Of a stretch of DNA of 64,000 nt, positions 17,414 to 26,547 are shown one piece after another. This DNA comes from Hyphomicrobiales bacterium. Lineage in GTDB: Bacteria; Pseudomonadota; Alphaproteobacteria; Rhizobiales; Beijerinckiaceae. The number at the start of each line of letters is the position of its first letter. The stretch's first letter is position 1. The position numbers were made by a program, and so were the translations under genes. The stretch spans positions 1 to 64,000 of the forward strand of contig UBZM01000026.1 of assembly GCA_900470095.1 (NCBI GenBank). Direction: 5' to 3'. Below the pieces are notes generated by a model that saw only the letters and a program-made list of their open reading frames with translations, was not told where the DNA came from and searched no databases.

Positions 17414-18709
17414 CTACAGGACGCTCGTAGCCACCATTCCAATGGCGGTGACGGCCATCACAGCGGTTGCAAGCCAACCAAAGAATGTGAGCCCGCTCCC
17501 GATCGTTTGCCTGCCCATCACGCGTGCCTGAGTTGCCATGACCATCATCAGCACCATGATGGGAACGGCCACGATGCCGTTGATGACGGCGCTCCAATAA
17601 AGCGCCTTGATCGGATTGATTGGCGTCAGATTTAACGCCACACCGCACAGGGTCGCGACCGCTATCGTGATGTAGAAGGCCTTGGCCTGCTTCGGCTTGC
17701 GATCGAGCCCGATCGGCCAGCGCAGGGTTTCGCCGACGGCATAGGCTGCCGACCCGCCGAGAACCGGGACAGCCAACAGGCCCGTCCCGATAATGCCAAG
17801 CGCGAAGAGCCCTTCGGCAAAGACGCCGGCGATGGGCTTCAAGGCCTCAGCAGCTTGCGCAGAGCTCTCGATGTCCGTCACGCCATTGGCATGCAGGGTG
17901 GCTGCGGCGGTCACCATGATCGCAAGCGCGATGAGATTCGAGAATCCCATGCCCACAAAGGTGTCGAGCCGGATTCTCGACCCGGCCCCCTCGGCTTGTT
18001 CGGGGGCGTCCTTGAGCGGCTCGCGCTTGGGATTGGCGTTGATATCCTCGACTTCCTGGGAGGCTTGCCAAAAGAACAAATAGGGACTGATCGTCGTTCC
18101 CAGGATTGCCACAACGGCAGTCAGGTAATCGGCCTTGAAGGATATCTCGGGCAGGATAAGATTCCGCCCCAGCAGCGGCCAATCAATTCTGACAAAGAAC
18201 AAAGCCCCGACATAAGCAAACAGAGCAAGAGTGAGCCATTTCAATACACTGACGTAGCGCTTGTATTTCAACATGATCTGCGTCACGACACAAATAATGC
18301 CGAAGGCCAAGACATAGGCAACCTGCGGACCCGACACGAGCAGATGCAAGGCATCGGCCATCGCGCCGATATCAGCCCCTATATTGATGATATTTGCCAG
18401 AAGAAGCAGTGTTACGCCGCTATAGACCAGCCAGTTCGGATAATGCCGACGCAGATTTCCTGCGATCCCATGTCCCGTGGTGCGCCCGAGCTGGGCACTG
18501 ATGATCTGGATCGCGCACATCAACGGGTAGGAAAGGATAAGCGTCCAGCTCGTCGCATACCCAAACTGGGCTCCGGTCTGGGAATAGGTCGCAATCCCGC
18601 TTGGATCATCGTCTGAGGCGCCGGTAATCAGTCCAGGACCTAGAACCTGCAAAAACCGCGGCTTGCTGGGCTGCACGACTGGGCTTCGAGGTTCATGCGT
18701 GACAGCCAT
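17414..18709 (-). CDS. NRAMP-family divalent metal transporter with non-canonical motifs
   Basis: A 431-residue inner-membrane protein with about eleven helices. In canonical manganese/iron NRAMPs helix 1 carries DPGN and helix 6 carries MPH. Here helix 1 reads GASDDDPSGIATYSQ and the helix 6 region IIGTGLLAVPVLGG, so the metal-coordinating asparagine and methionine are absent. Overall length and helix order still match the NRAMP fold (PYLFFWQASQEVEDI in helix 5). The substrate may therefore differ from manganese, for example magnesium as in NRAMP-related transporters, or another cation. The ATG at 18709 begins a short cytoplasmic tail. It is a single gene between alanine dehydrogenase and the MFS gene. 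Confidence 0.85.
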   Translation of the reverse strand: MAVTHEPRSPVVQPSKPRFLQVLGPGLITGASDDDPSGIATYSQTGAQFGYATSWTLILSYPLMCAIQIISAQLGRTTGHGIAGNLRRHYPNWLVYSGVTLLLLANIINIGADIGAMADALHLLVSGPQVAYVLAFGIICVVTQIMLKYKRYVSVLKWLTLALFAYVGALFFVRIDWPLLGRNLILPEISFKADYLTAVVAILGTTISPYLFFWQASQEVEDINANPKREPLKDAPEQAEGAGSRIRLDTFVGMGFSNLIALAIMVTAAATLHANGVTDIESSAQAAEALKPIAGVFAEGLFALGIIGTGLLAVPVLGGSAAYAVGETLRWPIGLDRKPKQAKAFYITIAVATLCGVALNLTPINPIKALYWSAVINGIVAVPIMVLMMVMATQARVMGRQTIGSGLTFFGWLATAVMAVTAIGMVATSVL

Positions 18710-18791
18710 CGTCGTCTGGCTCCTCCGGCTACCTCCATAAGCGGCGAGACGCCGTGATGTTCCGAATAGTCGGATGAGGACGCGCAACGCG

Positions 18792-18825
18792 CCGGATGAC
18801 CGGGATGACAATCGCGGTCATCCGG
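18792..18825 (-). terminator. Hairpin downstream of alanine dehydrogenase
   Basis: CCGGATGACC at 18792-18801 pairs with GGTCATCCGG at 18816-18825 over a 14-base loop, 115 bases after the ald stop in the direction of transcription. No clear T-run follows, so it may instead be part of the NRAMP leader. Confidence 0.4.
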
Positions 18826-18939
18826 GCCTGGCAATCACCGGAGTGTCGTGCCCGTCGTCGAGACAGCTCCGTCAGAGGCCGGGGCTGATATTTGCTCCAC
18901 ATGGTGCGCCGTTCCGGAGCGGACCTTGGCTCGCTCTCC

Positions 18940-20061
18940 TCAGAGGCCGTCGATGACCGCGAGGGGCTCGACGAATGGCAGGCCTTGAGCCCTGGCTACG
19001 GGCTCGCAGGTGACCTGCCCGACGCATACATTGAGGCCTTGGCGCAAGTGGGGATCCTGCCTCAAGGCCTTGCGCCAGCCGTGATTGGCTATGGCCAGCA
19101 CGAAGGGCAATGTCGCGTTGTTGAGCGCGAAGGTGGAGGTGCGAGCGACTGCGCCAGGCATATTGGCGACGCAGTAATGCACGACCCCATCGACGATATA
19201 GGTCGGGTCGGAATGGGTGGTGGCCCGCGATGTTTCGAAACAACCGCCCTGATCGATGGCCACGTCCACGACGACGGCGCCCTTCTTCATGGTGCGGATC
19301 ATATCGCGGCTGACCAGCTTGGGCGCCGACGCGCCGGGGATCAACACCGCACCGATCACCAGGTCCGCCTGCCTCACGAGCTCCTCAATCGCCGCCTGGG
19401 TGGAAAAGACGGTGGTGATCGCATTTCCGAACTGGGTGGCTAGGCGCTTCAGCGGCTCTCCTGACCGATCCACGACCGTCACCTGCGCTCCCATGCCAAT
19501 GGCGATCGTCGCGGCATGCGTGCCCGACACGCCTGCGCCGAGAATCACGACAGAAGCGGCCGGAACACCGGGAACCCCACCCAGCAGGATGCCGCGCCCC
19601 CCTTGAGCCTTCTCCAGGGCATGCGCGCCGACCTGCGGTGCGAGTCTGCCCGCCACTTCGGACATCGGCGCCAGAAGCGGCAGGGTGCCAGAGGGTGAGG
19701 TGACGGTCTCATAGGCGATACAGATCGCCTTGGATTGAATGAGATCGCGGGTTTGCGCAGGATCGGGTGCAAGGTGCAGATAGGTGAACAGGATCTGGTC
19801 AGGCCGCAGACGCTTCCGCTCCTCCGCCAAGGGTTCCTTGACCTTCACCACCATCTCGGCTTCTGCGAATATTCTCTCCGGCCCGTCGACGATTTCGGCG
19901 CCGACTGCGACGTAGTCCTCATCGGTGATGCCGGCACCAAGACCTGCACCGGATTGAACCATGACCTGGTGACCATGATGGACCAGCTCCCGGACGGACG
20001 ACGGGACGAGCCCGGTACGCGCTTCGTTGTCCTTGATTTCGCAGGGCACGCCGACGAGCAT
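18940..20061 (-). CDS. ald: Alanine dehydrogenase
   Basis: A 373-residue NAD-dependent enzyme interconverting L-alanine and pyruvate plus ammonia; the length matches the family. The N-terminus MLVGVPCEIKDNEARTGLVP is diagnostic. The catalytic histidine lies in TYLHLAPD, the Rossmann motif is ILGAGVSGTHAA, and VVDVAIDQGGCFETS plus NMPGAVARTSTFALNNATL are conserved. The ATG at 20061 has GGAGGAG eight bases upstream. It is probably monocistronic. A neighbouring DUF1989 gene 148 bases upstream suggests an amino-nitrogen theme. Confidence 0.95.
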   Translation of the reverse strand: MLVGVPCEIKDNEARTGLVPSSVRELVHHGHQVMVQSGAGLGAGITDEDYVAVGAEIVDGPERIFAEAEMVVKVKEPLAEERKRLRPDQILFTYLHLAPDPAQTRDLIQSKAICIAYETVTSPSGTLPLLAPMSEVAGRLAPQVGAHALEKAQGGRGILLGGVPGVPAASVVILGAGVSGTHAATIAIGMGAQVTVVDRSGEPLKRLATQFGNAITTVFSTQAAIEELVRQADLVIGAVLIPGASAPKLVSRDMIRTMKKGAVVVDVAIDQGGCFETSRATTHSDPTYIVDGVVHYCVANMPGAVARTSTFALNNATLPFVLAIANHGWRKALRQDPHLRQGLNVCVGQVTCEPVARAQGLPFVEPLAVIDGL

Positions 20062-20209
20062 CGAATTCTCCTCCCGTGGAGCCAAGGCCTTTATGTGCGG
20101 CCCAAAATTGCGCGTTTGATTGCGCGACTGGCAGGATCATTCACCAGCCCGCGCTCGATCATTGCGTCAAATGGGCCCGCTGGCCAGTGCGCGGCGATCG
20201 GGTCGCCCC

Positions 20210-20845
20210 TTACGAAGGGCGTGAGCTGCGAACGACTTCGACTTCGATTTCGGTACAGCACTCGCCGTTCGTTGGATGGAAATCGACGGAGCACGCCGTA
20301 ACGACCAGCAGAAGATCGCATTCGGCTCGGACGACGACGTACCCGCCGGGCGGGTTGATCGACGGCAGAACCTCAAGTCGACCGTCTGGTTGCGGAGGCG
20401 AGTTTTGGAACAAGTCGACCGGATCGGGTACGAAGGGAAGCGCAACGCCTTCGTCCCGAAGGACTGACAGCAGGTTGTCTCTGCAATTTGGGTGATCGTG
20501 CAGCCCGGCCCGCTCGTAGAGCTCTCGGTTGCAGGCCGGAAACAGCATGTCGTGCGGACCGGGTGATCCGTCCTCGACCAATGTCAGCAACGGACGGCCG
20601 CGGTCGCTGTAGAAGCTCTCTCCGACCTTCGGAAACAACCGCTCGTTGATGTCTCGGGTTTGGGCCGTGCTCAGCCAGTCAAGGTGCGGCGAGATCGCAA
20701 AAGCCCATAGATCGGCGACCTGCTGCCCCTTCGGATCGATGATGCGAATGATATCGCCCTCCGATACGCGAACGGATCGTCCGGATTGGGCCGGGACGAC
20801 AATGGACAGGTCGCTCGGCTCACGCTTGACAGAATTCGACTGCAT
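20210..20845 (-). CDS. DUF1989 (urea carboxylase-associated) domain protein
   Basis: A 211-residue protein of the DUF1989 family, members of which are encoded near urea carboxylase and allophanate hydrolase. Features include SIVVPAQSGRSVRVSEGDIIRII, the conserved DPKGQQVADLWAF, HDMLFPACNRELYERAG, and a cysteine-rich C-terminal stretch (DFHPTNGECCTEIEVEV). It lacks a signal peptide and membrane segments. The biochemical role is unresolved; a ring-opening or carboxylase-linked activity has been proposed for related proteins. The ATG at 20845 has GGGGGA at good spacing; an upstream ATG at 20875 would add ten residues. No urea carboxylase gene is present in this window. Confidence 0.8.
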   Translation of the reverse strand: MQSNSVKREPSDLSIVVPAQSGRSVRVSEGDIIRIIDPKGQQVADLWAFAISPHLDWLSTAQTRDINERLFPKVGESFYSDRGRPLLTLVEDGSPGPHDMLFPACNRELYERAGLHDHPNCRDNLLSVLRDEGVALPFVPDPVDLFQNSPPQPDGRLEVLPSINPPGGYVVVRAECDLLLVVTACSVDFHPTNGECCTEIEVEVVRSSRPS

Positions 20846-20875
20846 TCCAGATCCCCCAGCTTCATTGGCGCTCAT

Positions 20876-21269
20876 CCCAAGGTGCGGGTGCTAATCGAGA
20901 ATCAGGATGGCTTCTTCATGGTCCGGGGCCGATCATGGAGCCGCGAGGGTGCGGATCAGCCAAGTCAATCTCCGCGTCCCCGGGGCTCGACGTTTCGGAA
21001 CAATCATCTCGGGTGCCTGTTCCTGTGGTGACTTTGCATTGGCTGCCGTGCCCGGAGCGGATTGGGTTTCGAAAGGTCGCCCCCAACTCAGCACTGGCCT
21101 GCGGAGGCATCGATTGGGAGGGCCTGCAAAGTCCATGACATGCGAGGAGACTTGTCCTGTCGACACCGTGTCGGCTCCGCCATCGATACGAAACATACCG
21201 TCCCAACTGGGATGTTCTTTGCAGTGACGGTTTGGAGCGCGCAGCTCAGCCGCGAACGCGGAGAGTCAC
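20876..21269. other. Divergent intergenic region between DUF1989 gene and ligD
   Basis: About 394 bases without a gene. It contains a GGAACA...TGTTCC inverted pair at 20997-21023. On either strand this reads as GGAAC-N16-TGTT, one base off the general-stress promoter consensus. The remaining 246 bases before ligD show no other recognised element. Confidence 0.5.
20997..21023. promoter_or_regulatory. Symmetrical stress-type promoter candidate
   Basis: GGAACA at 20997-21002 and TGTTCC at 21018-21023 are inverted copies, so each strand reads GGAAC-N16-TGTT, a single mismatch (C to T in the -10 element) from GGAAC-N16/17-CGTT. It could drive ligD rightward and the DUF1989 gene leftward, but both leaders would be long (about 250 and 125-150 bases). 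Confidence 0.35.
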
Positions 21270-23891
21270 GTGGAAAAGCTGAAGGCGTATCGCCAAAAGC
21301 GCGATTTCGAGAAGACCAGGGAGCCTGCCGGAGACGCCGCGGTTTCGAAATCGAACCGCCTGCGCTTCGTCATCCAGAAGCATGATGCGACCAGGCTTCA
21401 TTATGATCTGCGCCTGGAGTTGGACGGGGTTTTCAAGTCCTGGGCGGTCACCAAGGGCCCATCGCTTGATCCTGGCGACAAGCGCCTCGCAGTCGAGGTC
21501 GAAGACCACCCCCTCCCCTATGGCGATTTCGAGGGGACCATACCCAAGGGACAATATGGCGGGGGGACGGTCCTGCTCTGGGATCGCGGCTATTGGCATG
21601 CGGAGGGCAAGATCAGCCCGGAGAGGCAACTGGAAACGGGCGAACTCAAGTTCGTCCTTGACGGCGAGCGTCTCCAGGGCAGCTTCGTCCTCGTTCGGAT
21701 GCGTCATGATCGGGATGGCGGCAAGCGCACCAACTGGCTGCTGATCAAGCACCGGGATGAGCATTCCGTGGATGGCGCCGGCGATGCGGTTCTGAAGGCC
21801 GACACGTCCGTTGCCTCCGGCCGCAGCATGGACGCGATCGCGGCAGGCAAGGGGCGCTCGCCCAAGCCATTCCTCCTCGCGAAAGACGCCCTCGCCGCCG
21901 ACGCCGAATGGGACAGCCGCAAGGGGCTGGCCGCGCAACACAGGCGGAGCCCGGACAGATCCGGACCACCGAAGACATCTCGCCCAGCCCCCATGCCGCC
22001 GTTCATCGCGCCGCAACTGTGCCGAAGCGTCGAGCGCCCTGCCAATGGTGGCGGGTGGGTGCATGAGATCAAGTTCGATGGCTATCGCATCCAGATGCGG
22101 ATCCAGGGCGGGACCGTCACGCTCAAGACCCGGAAGGGGCTCGACTGGACCTCGAGATTTGAAGCGATCGCAAAAGCCGGCGAGGGTCTGCCGGATGCCA
22201 TCATCGATGGCGAGATCGTCGCGCTCGACAAGCATGGCGCGCCGGATTTCGCTGCCCTCCAGGCCGCTCTTTCTGAGGAAAGGACGGAGGATCTCATCTT
22301 CTTCGCCTTCGACATGCTGTTCGCCGTCGGGGCGGATCTCCGCGAACTCCCGCTCCTGCATCGGAAGGAGCTTCTCAAGGCCACGCTCGACGAACACGGC
22401 GACGGCATCATCCTGCGCTATGTCGAGCATTTCGAGACCGGCGGCGACGCCATCCTGAAATCGGCCTGCAAGCTGTCCCTGGAGGGCATCGTCTCGAAGG
22501 CGGTCGATGCGGCCTATGTGTCAGGGCGCAGCAACAGCTGGACGAAGGCCAAATGTCGCGCCGGGCATGAGGTCGTGATCGGCGGGTGGTCCACGACAGC
22601 CGGCAAATTCAAGTCGCTTCTGGTCGGCGTCAATCGAGGGGCAGATCTTGTCTATATCGGACGGGTGGGCACGGGCTACAGCGCCTCCAAGGTACAGGCG
22701 CTGTTGCCAAAGCTGAAGGCGGCCGCCGCGACAACCTCGCCCTTTAAAGGGGCCGGCTCTCCAAAGCGCGAGCCTGGGGTCACCTGGTTGAAGCCCGAAC
22801 TTGTCGCGGAGATCGAGTTTGCCGGCTGGACGGGGGATGGCATGGCTCGTCAGGCCGCCTTCAAGGGGTTGCGCGAAGACAAGCCTGCCGACGAGGTGGA
22901 AACCGAACTCCCCGCCGACCCGGAAGACACCGAGACGCCGCAACCGAAACCGACGTCCTCCCGCCGTCGGGGTGAGAGAGCCCAAGTCATGGGGGTCGGC
23001 ATCAGCCACCCCGAGAAGACCCTCTGGCCGAATGCGGGGGATGATCGGCCCGTCTCCAAGCAGGAACTGGCCGAATATTTCGCCGCGGTCGGCGACTGGA
23101 TAATGCCGCATATCAAGGGCCGGCCCTGTTCGCTTGTGCGCGCACCCGATGGCATAGAGGGCGAGATGTTCTTCCAGCGCCATGCCGGCATGGGAACCTC
23201 GAACCTGTTCGAACTCGTCCGGGTCTTTGGCGACAAGAAGCCCTATCTCCAGATCGATCGGATCGAGGCGCTGGCGGCCGCGGCCCAGATCGGCGGCATC
23301 GAGCTTCACCCCTGGAACTGCTTGCCCGGTGATCCGGAGACGCCGGGTCGCCTGGTCTTCGATCTCGATCCGGGGCCCGATGTGACGTTCGGTGAGGTGA
23401 TCGACGCTGCAACGCAGATGCGCGAGCGGCTGGATGCGCTTGGGCTGGTCAGCTTCTGCAAGACCACAGGCGGCAAGGGCCTGCATGTCGTCACGCCCTT
23501 GGCGGCCGGAAAGCGAAATAAGCTCGAGTGGCCTGCGGCGAAGGATTTCGCTCGTCGGATCTGCACGGAACTGGCCGCCGATCAGCCGTCGCGCTACGTC
23601 GTCAACATGGCCAAGCGTCTCAGGAAGGGACGCATCTTCCTCGACTATCTGCGAAATGATCGCATGGCCACTGCGGTTGCCCCCCTGTCGCCGCGGGCAA
23701 GGCCCGGAGCGCATGTCTCGATGCCGCTGACCTGGTCGCAGGTCAAAGCCGATCTCGATCCCGCGCGCTTTACGGTGCGGACCGTACCGGGCCTGCTGAA
23801 GAAGACCAAGGCTTGGGAAGGCTACGATGACGCGGCGGGTTCACTCTCCGACGCGATCAAGAATCTGGGCAAGCGCACGACCGCGGCGTGA
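21270..23891 (+). CDS. ligD: Multifunctional end-joining DNA ligase LigD
   Basis: An 873-residue non-homologous end-joining enzyme with three catalytic modules. The 3'-phosphoesterase domain occupies about residues 1-200 ([31 protein letters not shown]). The ATP-dependent ligase domain runs about 240-530, with the adenylated lysine K268 in HEIKFDGYR, plus EGIVSK and the C-terminal [17 protein letters not shown]. The primase-polymerase domain (about 570-865) carries the metal-binding D698-x-D700 in DLDPGPD. It starts at a GTG preceded by GGAGAG. The order PE-Lig-Pol is the common rhizobial arrangement. A Ku gene follows 72 bases downstream, so the two may be partly co-transcribed although ku1 also has its own promoter. 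Confidence 0.95.
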   Translation: MEKLKAYRQKRDFEKTREPAGDAAVSKSNRLRFVIQKHDATRLHYDLRLELDGVFKSWAVTKGPSLDPGDKRLAVEVEDHPLPYGDFEGTIPKGQYGGGTVLLWDRGYWHAEGKISPERQLETGELKFVLDGERLQGSFVLVRMRHDRDGGKRTNWLLIKHRDEHSVDGAGDAVLKADTSVASGRSMDAIAAGKGRSPKPFLLAKDALAADAEWDSRKGLAAQHRRSPDRSGPPKTSRPAPMPPFIAPQLCRSVERPANGGGWVHEIKFDGYRIQMRIQGGTVTLKTRKGLDWTSRFEAIAKAGEGLPDAIIDGEIVALDKHGAPDFAALQAALSEERTEDLIFFAFDMLFAVGADLRELPLLHRKELLKATLDEHGDGIILRYVEHFETGGDAILKSACKLSLEGIVSKAVDAAYVSGRSNSWTKAKCRAGHEVVIGGWSTTAGKFKSLLVGVNRGADLVYIGRVGTGYSASKVQALLPKLKAAAATTSPFKGAGSPKREPGVTWLKPELVAEIEFAGWTGDGMARQAAFKGLREDKPADEVETELPADPEDTETPQPKPTSSRRRGERAQVMGVGISHPEKTLWPNAGDDRPVSKQELAEYFAAVGDWIMPHIKGRPCSLVRAPDGIEGEMFFQRHAGMGTSNLFELVRVFGDKKPYLQIDRIEALAAAAQIGGIELHPWNCLPGDPETPGRLVFDLDPGPDVTFGEVIDAATQMRERLDALGLVSFCKTTGGKGLHVVTPLAAGKRNKLEWPAAKDFARRICTELAADQPSRYVVNMAKRLRKGRIFLDYLRNDRMATAVAPLSPRARPGAHVSMPLTWSQVKADLDPARFTVRTVPGLLKKTKAWEGYDDAAGSLSDAIKNLGKRTTAA

Positions 23892-23911
23892 TGGGTCCCG
23901 AAGCCTCGCCT

Positions 23912-23937
23912 GGAACGATCAGCCACGTCACCGCGTT
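23912..23937 (+). promoter_or_regulatory. General-stress (EcfG-type) promoter of ku1
   Basis: GGAAC at 23912-23916, a 17-base spacer and CGTT at 23934-23937 match the alphaproteobacterial EcfG/RpoE2 consensus exactly. The -10 element ends 26 bases before the ku1 start, leaving a short leader. Confidence 0.75.
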
Positions 23938-23963
23938 CACCGGGCGTATCGGGAGATGTGACC

Positions 23964-24752
23964 ATGGCGCCGCGGACGTTCTGGAAGGGCTATCTCAAGC
24001 TGTCGCTCGTGACGTGCCCCGTGGCGATGATGCCGGCCCGATCGGACAACGAGAAGGTCCGCTTCCATACGCTCAACCGCAAAACCGGAAACCGTATCCG
24101 CAGCCGCTTCGTCGATGCGGTGACCGGCAAGCCCGTCAGCGACGACGACGAGGTCAAGGGCTATCCGAAAGGCGATGACGATTACGTCATGCTGGAAGAG
24201 GACGAACTCGACGCCGTGGCGCTGGAGAGCACCAGAACCATCGACATCCAGACTTTCGCCCCGCGATCGTCGGTGGGCTGGATCTGGTATGACACGCCTC
24301 ATTTCCTCATACCCGACGCAAAGGTCGGGGAAGAGGCATTCTCCGTCATTCGCGAAGCGATGAAGCGCACAAAGACGGTTGGGATCTCGCGGCTCGTCCT
24401 CTATCGGCGCGAGCGGGCCGTGCTGCTCGACGCCCGCGATAACGGCATCGTCTTGTGGACCTTGCGCTATGGCGATGAGGTCCGACCCGAGAAGGACTAT
24501 TTCGCTGGGATCGGCAAGGCTGAACCGGACGCTGATCTCCTGCCCCTGATGGACAAGCTCATCAAGACCCGCACCAAGGAGTGGTCGCCGGAGCTTGCCA
24601 AGGATCCGGTCCAGGAGGAACTGCTGGATATCATCAAGGCCAAGGAGAAGGGCCGCAAGCCGACCATGCCGTCGCCGCGTCGGGCCTCCGAGGGCAATGT
24701 CGTCAACATCATGGACGCGCTCAAAAAGAGCCTGGAACCCCGGCGCAAATAA
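23964..24752 (+). CDS. ku: Ku homodimeric DNA end-binding protein, first copy
   Basis: A 262-residue bacterial Ku protein that threads onto double-strand DNA ends and recruits LigD. The family core is clear: APRTFWKGYLKLSLVTCPV, VRFHTLNRKTGNRI, TRTIDIQTFAPRSSVGWIWYDTPHFL and LDIIKAKEKGRKP. The ATG at 23964 sits eight bases after GGGAG; a GTG two codons earlier is less likely. The tail after the core is short and basic (SLEPRRK). The gene stops at 24752, and the oppositely oriented second ku gene stops at 24753, with no base between them. Confidence 0.95.
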   Translation: MAPRTFWKGYLKLSLVTCPVAMMPARSDNEKVRFHTLNRKTGNRIRSRFVDAVTGKPVSDDDEVKGYPKGDDDYVMLEEDELDAVALESTRTIDIQTFAPRSSVGWIWYDTPHFLIPDAKVGEEAFSVIREAMKRTKTVGISRLVLYRRERAVLLDARDNGIVLWTLRYGDEVRPEKDYFAGIGKAEPDADLLPLMDKLIKTRTKEWSPELAKDPVQEELLDIIKAKEKGRKPTMPSPRRASEGNVVNIMDALKKSLEPRRK

Positions 24753-25577
24753 TCAGCTGGCCTTCTTGCGTGGCTCTTGCTTCGCCGCCGCTGGCTTCTG
24801 GCCGCCGGCCTTCGCACTTTGACGCAACGCCTCCATCAGGCTGACGACCTTGGAGGGCTCGGGCCGCTTCTGCGGCTTGATCTTGCGACCTTCGATCTTG
24901 GCCTGAACGAGCTCGGCCAGCGCAGCTTCATAGCGATCGTCAAACTGCTTGGGATCGAACGCGCCAGCCTTCGTCTTGATGATGTGCTCGGCCAGGTCAA
25001 GCATCTCAGCGTCGATCTTGATGGTCGGGATCTCGCTGAAAGCGTCTCCGGCTGAGCGGACCTCGTAGTCGAAATTCAACGTCGTCGCGACCAGGCCCTC
25101 GTCCTGAGGACGGATCAGGATCGATCGCATCCGGCGGAAGATGACCGTCCGGGCCAGCGCGGTCGACTTCTGCTCCTTCATCCCGTCGCGGATCAGCGCG
25201 AACGCTTCGGACGCCGCAGGTGAGCTAGGCGCGACATAGTACGGCTTGTCGAAGAAGATCTCGTCGACCTCGTCGCACCGCAGGAAGGTCTCGACGGTGA
25301 GGGTCTTGTCGCTCTCAGGGATCGCGGCGGCGATCTCTTCCGGTTCGAGGAGGACGTAATCGCCGTTGCCCTTGTCGTAGCCCTTGACCTGATCCTCTGT
25401 CTCGACCGGCTTGCCCGAGACCTCGTCGATATACTGGCGATGGACGCGATTGCCGGTCTTGCGGTTCAGGGTGTGGAACGAGATCCGCTCGGCGGTCGAG
25501 GCTGCCGTGTAGAGCGAAACCGGGCAGCTCACCTCGGCGATCTTCAGAACGCCTTTCCAGACAGCGCGCGGCGCCAT
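24753..25577 (-). CDS. ku: Ku homodimeric DNA end-binding protein, second copy
   Basis: A 274-residue Ku paralogue encoded convergently to the first. It shares APRAVWKGVLKIAEVSCPV, ISFHTLNRKTGNRVHRQYIDE, KTLTVETFLRCDEVDEIFF and LVQAKIEGRKIKPQ. It differs widely elsewhere, so the duplication is old. The C-terminus is longer and lysine-rich (QKPAAAKQEPRKKAS), a feature known in other bacterial Ku proteins to contact DNA. The ATG at 25577 is preceded by GGGGGAATG; the open frame extends upstream through the promoter and is not used. Rhizobia often carry several ku genes that may form alternative dimers. Confidence 0.95.
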   Translation of the reverse strand: MAPRAVWKGVLKIAEVSCPVSLYTAASTAERISFHTLNRKTGNRVHRQYIDEVSGKPVETEDQVKGYDKGNGDYVLLEPEEIAAAIPESDKTLTVETFLRCDEVDEIFFDKPYYVAPSSPAASEAFALIRDGMKEQKSTALARTVIFRRMRSILIRPQDEGLVATTLNFDYEVRSAGDAFSEIPTIKIDAEMLDLAEHIIKTKAGAFDPKQFDDRYEAALAELVQAKIEGRKIKPQKRPEPSKVVSLMEALRQSAKAGGQKPAAAKQEPRKKAS

Positions 25578-25615
25578 GACATTCCCCCATAGCGTTTCAG
25601 CGGACGCGAGCGAGG

Positions 25616-25641
25616 AACGAGCGGGCGTCCATGATGGTTCC
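25616..25641 (-). promoter_or_regulatory. General-stress (EcfG-type) promoter of ku2
   Basis: Read on the minus strand, GGAAC (25641-25637), a 17-base spacer and CGTT (25619-25616) match the consensus exactly. The -10 lies 38 bases upstream of the ku2 start. Confidence 0.75.
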
Positions 25642-25911
25642 AGTTTGCACCGCACCAAGCGACCAGAGAAGCACCGCAACCGTGATGGACGTCGGCGCTC
25701 GGCGGCACTCGTTCACGACAGAAACGGCGGCTGCAGGGAACACGTTATCGTGAGATCGTTCCGCCTTTATGCGCCCCGGGCAGATGCCCGAGCACCTGAA
25801 TGGGGCTTGCCCGACCGGAGCGTCGTAACGGCTCTCACTCGCTTCCGTTTCGTGGACGGGCTGGTCGCACTGTCCTGCCAAGCGCGGGAGCCCCAACCGG
25901 GACTCACGAAG
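25642..25911. other. Intergenic region with a GGAAC/GTTCC inverted pair
   Basis: Together with the ku2 leader this forms a 334-base gene-free stretch. At 25737-25762 GGAAC and GTTCC are inverted around 16 bases, resembling a promoter pair, but the spacing to CGTT or TGTT is 15, outside the usual 16-17. No convincing gene is seen. Confidence 0.35.
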
Positions 25912-26109
25912 TCATCGCGACGTCCGCAATGGCGTCTGCCGCGGCTCGTAGGCGTGGATGGCCGCTCTAAGCGCGGCGAGCTGACGATCTCGGGCGGCGC
26001 TCGGCCTGATGCCTTCCAACTGGCCGATGCGCTCACAAGCATCGCGATAGTCTTCGTGCGTGCGGAGTGTCACCGTCACTGGTTCTGATCTGAAGAGGGT
26101 ATCGGACAT
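25912..26109 (-). CDS. Small HigA-N-terminus-like protein
   Basis: A 65-residue protein. The central part (VTLRTHEDYRDACERIGQLE, then AARDRQLAALRAAIHAYE) resembles the short alpha-helical segment found before the HTH in HigA-type antitoxins, but no HTH follows, so it is either a stand-alone module or a remnant. An ATG at 26109 with GGGAGG eight bases upstream supports translation. No toxin gene is adjacent. Its function is unknown; it sits between ku2 and the second ligase among other small genes. Confidence 0.6.
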   Translation of the reverse strand: MSDTLFRSEPVTVTLRTHEDYRDACERIGQLEGIRPSAARDRQLAALRAAIHAYEPRQTPLRTSR

Positions 26110-26196
26110 GCAAAACACCTCCCTGTGGGGAGCAACCTAAACCTGGGAGCGCTTCCGGCAATGTCATTTGCTGGATGCGGCAACCCTTGGCCGAAT

Positions 26197-26484
26197 TCAC
26201 TCCAGCCGCGTGATGATCAGGCCGGTTCTGGCGACCTCGAACCTGCGCTCGTCGACATAGTTCACGAGCGCTCCGCTATCGAGCGTGTAGGTGATGCTGC
26301 GGAGACCGGGATAAAGCCGCCAGACGATGACCGCATAATGCCTGCCGTCCTCGTCCTCACAGATCTCGCGCGACAGCTCGGTCGGCATGATGGGAGCCGG
26401 CCGAGGCCGAGCATTCAGCGGCCGTCGATCGGAAGGGCGTCCGGGTTTCCGCTTGGGATGAAAAGCGCGGGGTAACGAACCCAT
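26197..26484 (-). CDS. Small conserved-looking protein in the end-joining island
   Basis: A 95-residue protein of unknown function. The first ~33 residues are basic and proline-rich (PKRKPGRPSDRRPLNARPRP), possibly DNA-binding or disordered. The rest is a compact alternating sequence (HYAVIVWRLYPGLRSITYTL, VNYVDERRFEVARTGLIITR) that reads as a small beta-rich domain. GGAG lies seven bases before the ATG at 26484. A near-consensus stress promoter (GGAAC-N16-AGTT, 26515-26539) lies 31 bases upstream and is divergent from the ligase promoter, supporting co-regulation with the repair genes. Confidence 0.65.
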   Translation of the reverse strand: MGSLPRAFHPKRKPGRPSDRRPLNARPRPAPIMPTELSREICEDEDGRHYAVIVWRLYPGLRSITYTLDSGALVNYVDERRFEVARTGLIITRLE

Positions 26485-26514
26485 GTCAGCACTCCCATAT
26501 CACCACTATATCCC

Positions 26515-26539
26515 AACTGCTGAGGCGGCACGAAGTTCC
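26515..26539 (-). promoter_or_regulatory. Near-consensus stress promoter for the 95-residue protein
   Basis: On the minus strand GGAAC (26539-26535), 16-base spacer, AGTT (26518-26515): one mismatch in the -10 element. The position relative to the gene start (31 bases) matches the exact promoters nearby. Confidence 0.45.
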
Positions 26540-26547
26540 ACGTCGCC

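Noticed and set aside
25737-25762. GGAAC/GTTCC inverted pair as a further stress promoter
   Set aside because: The distance from GGAAC to CGTT or TGTT is 15 bases, outside the 16-17 accepted, and no gene start follows closely.
25597-25896. 99-codon open frame on the minus strand upstream of ku2
   Set aside because: It spans the ku2 stress promoter, has no good ribosome site and its translation is not protein-like apart from one short hydrophobic run.
25912-26109. Toxin-antitoxin system based on the HigA-like small protein
   Set aside because: There is no HTH after the HigA-like segment and no toxin gene on either side.
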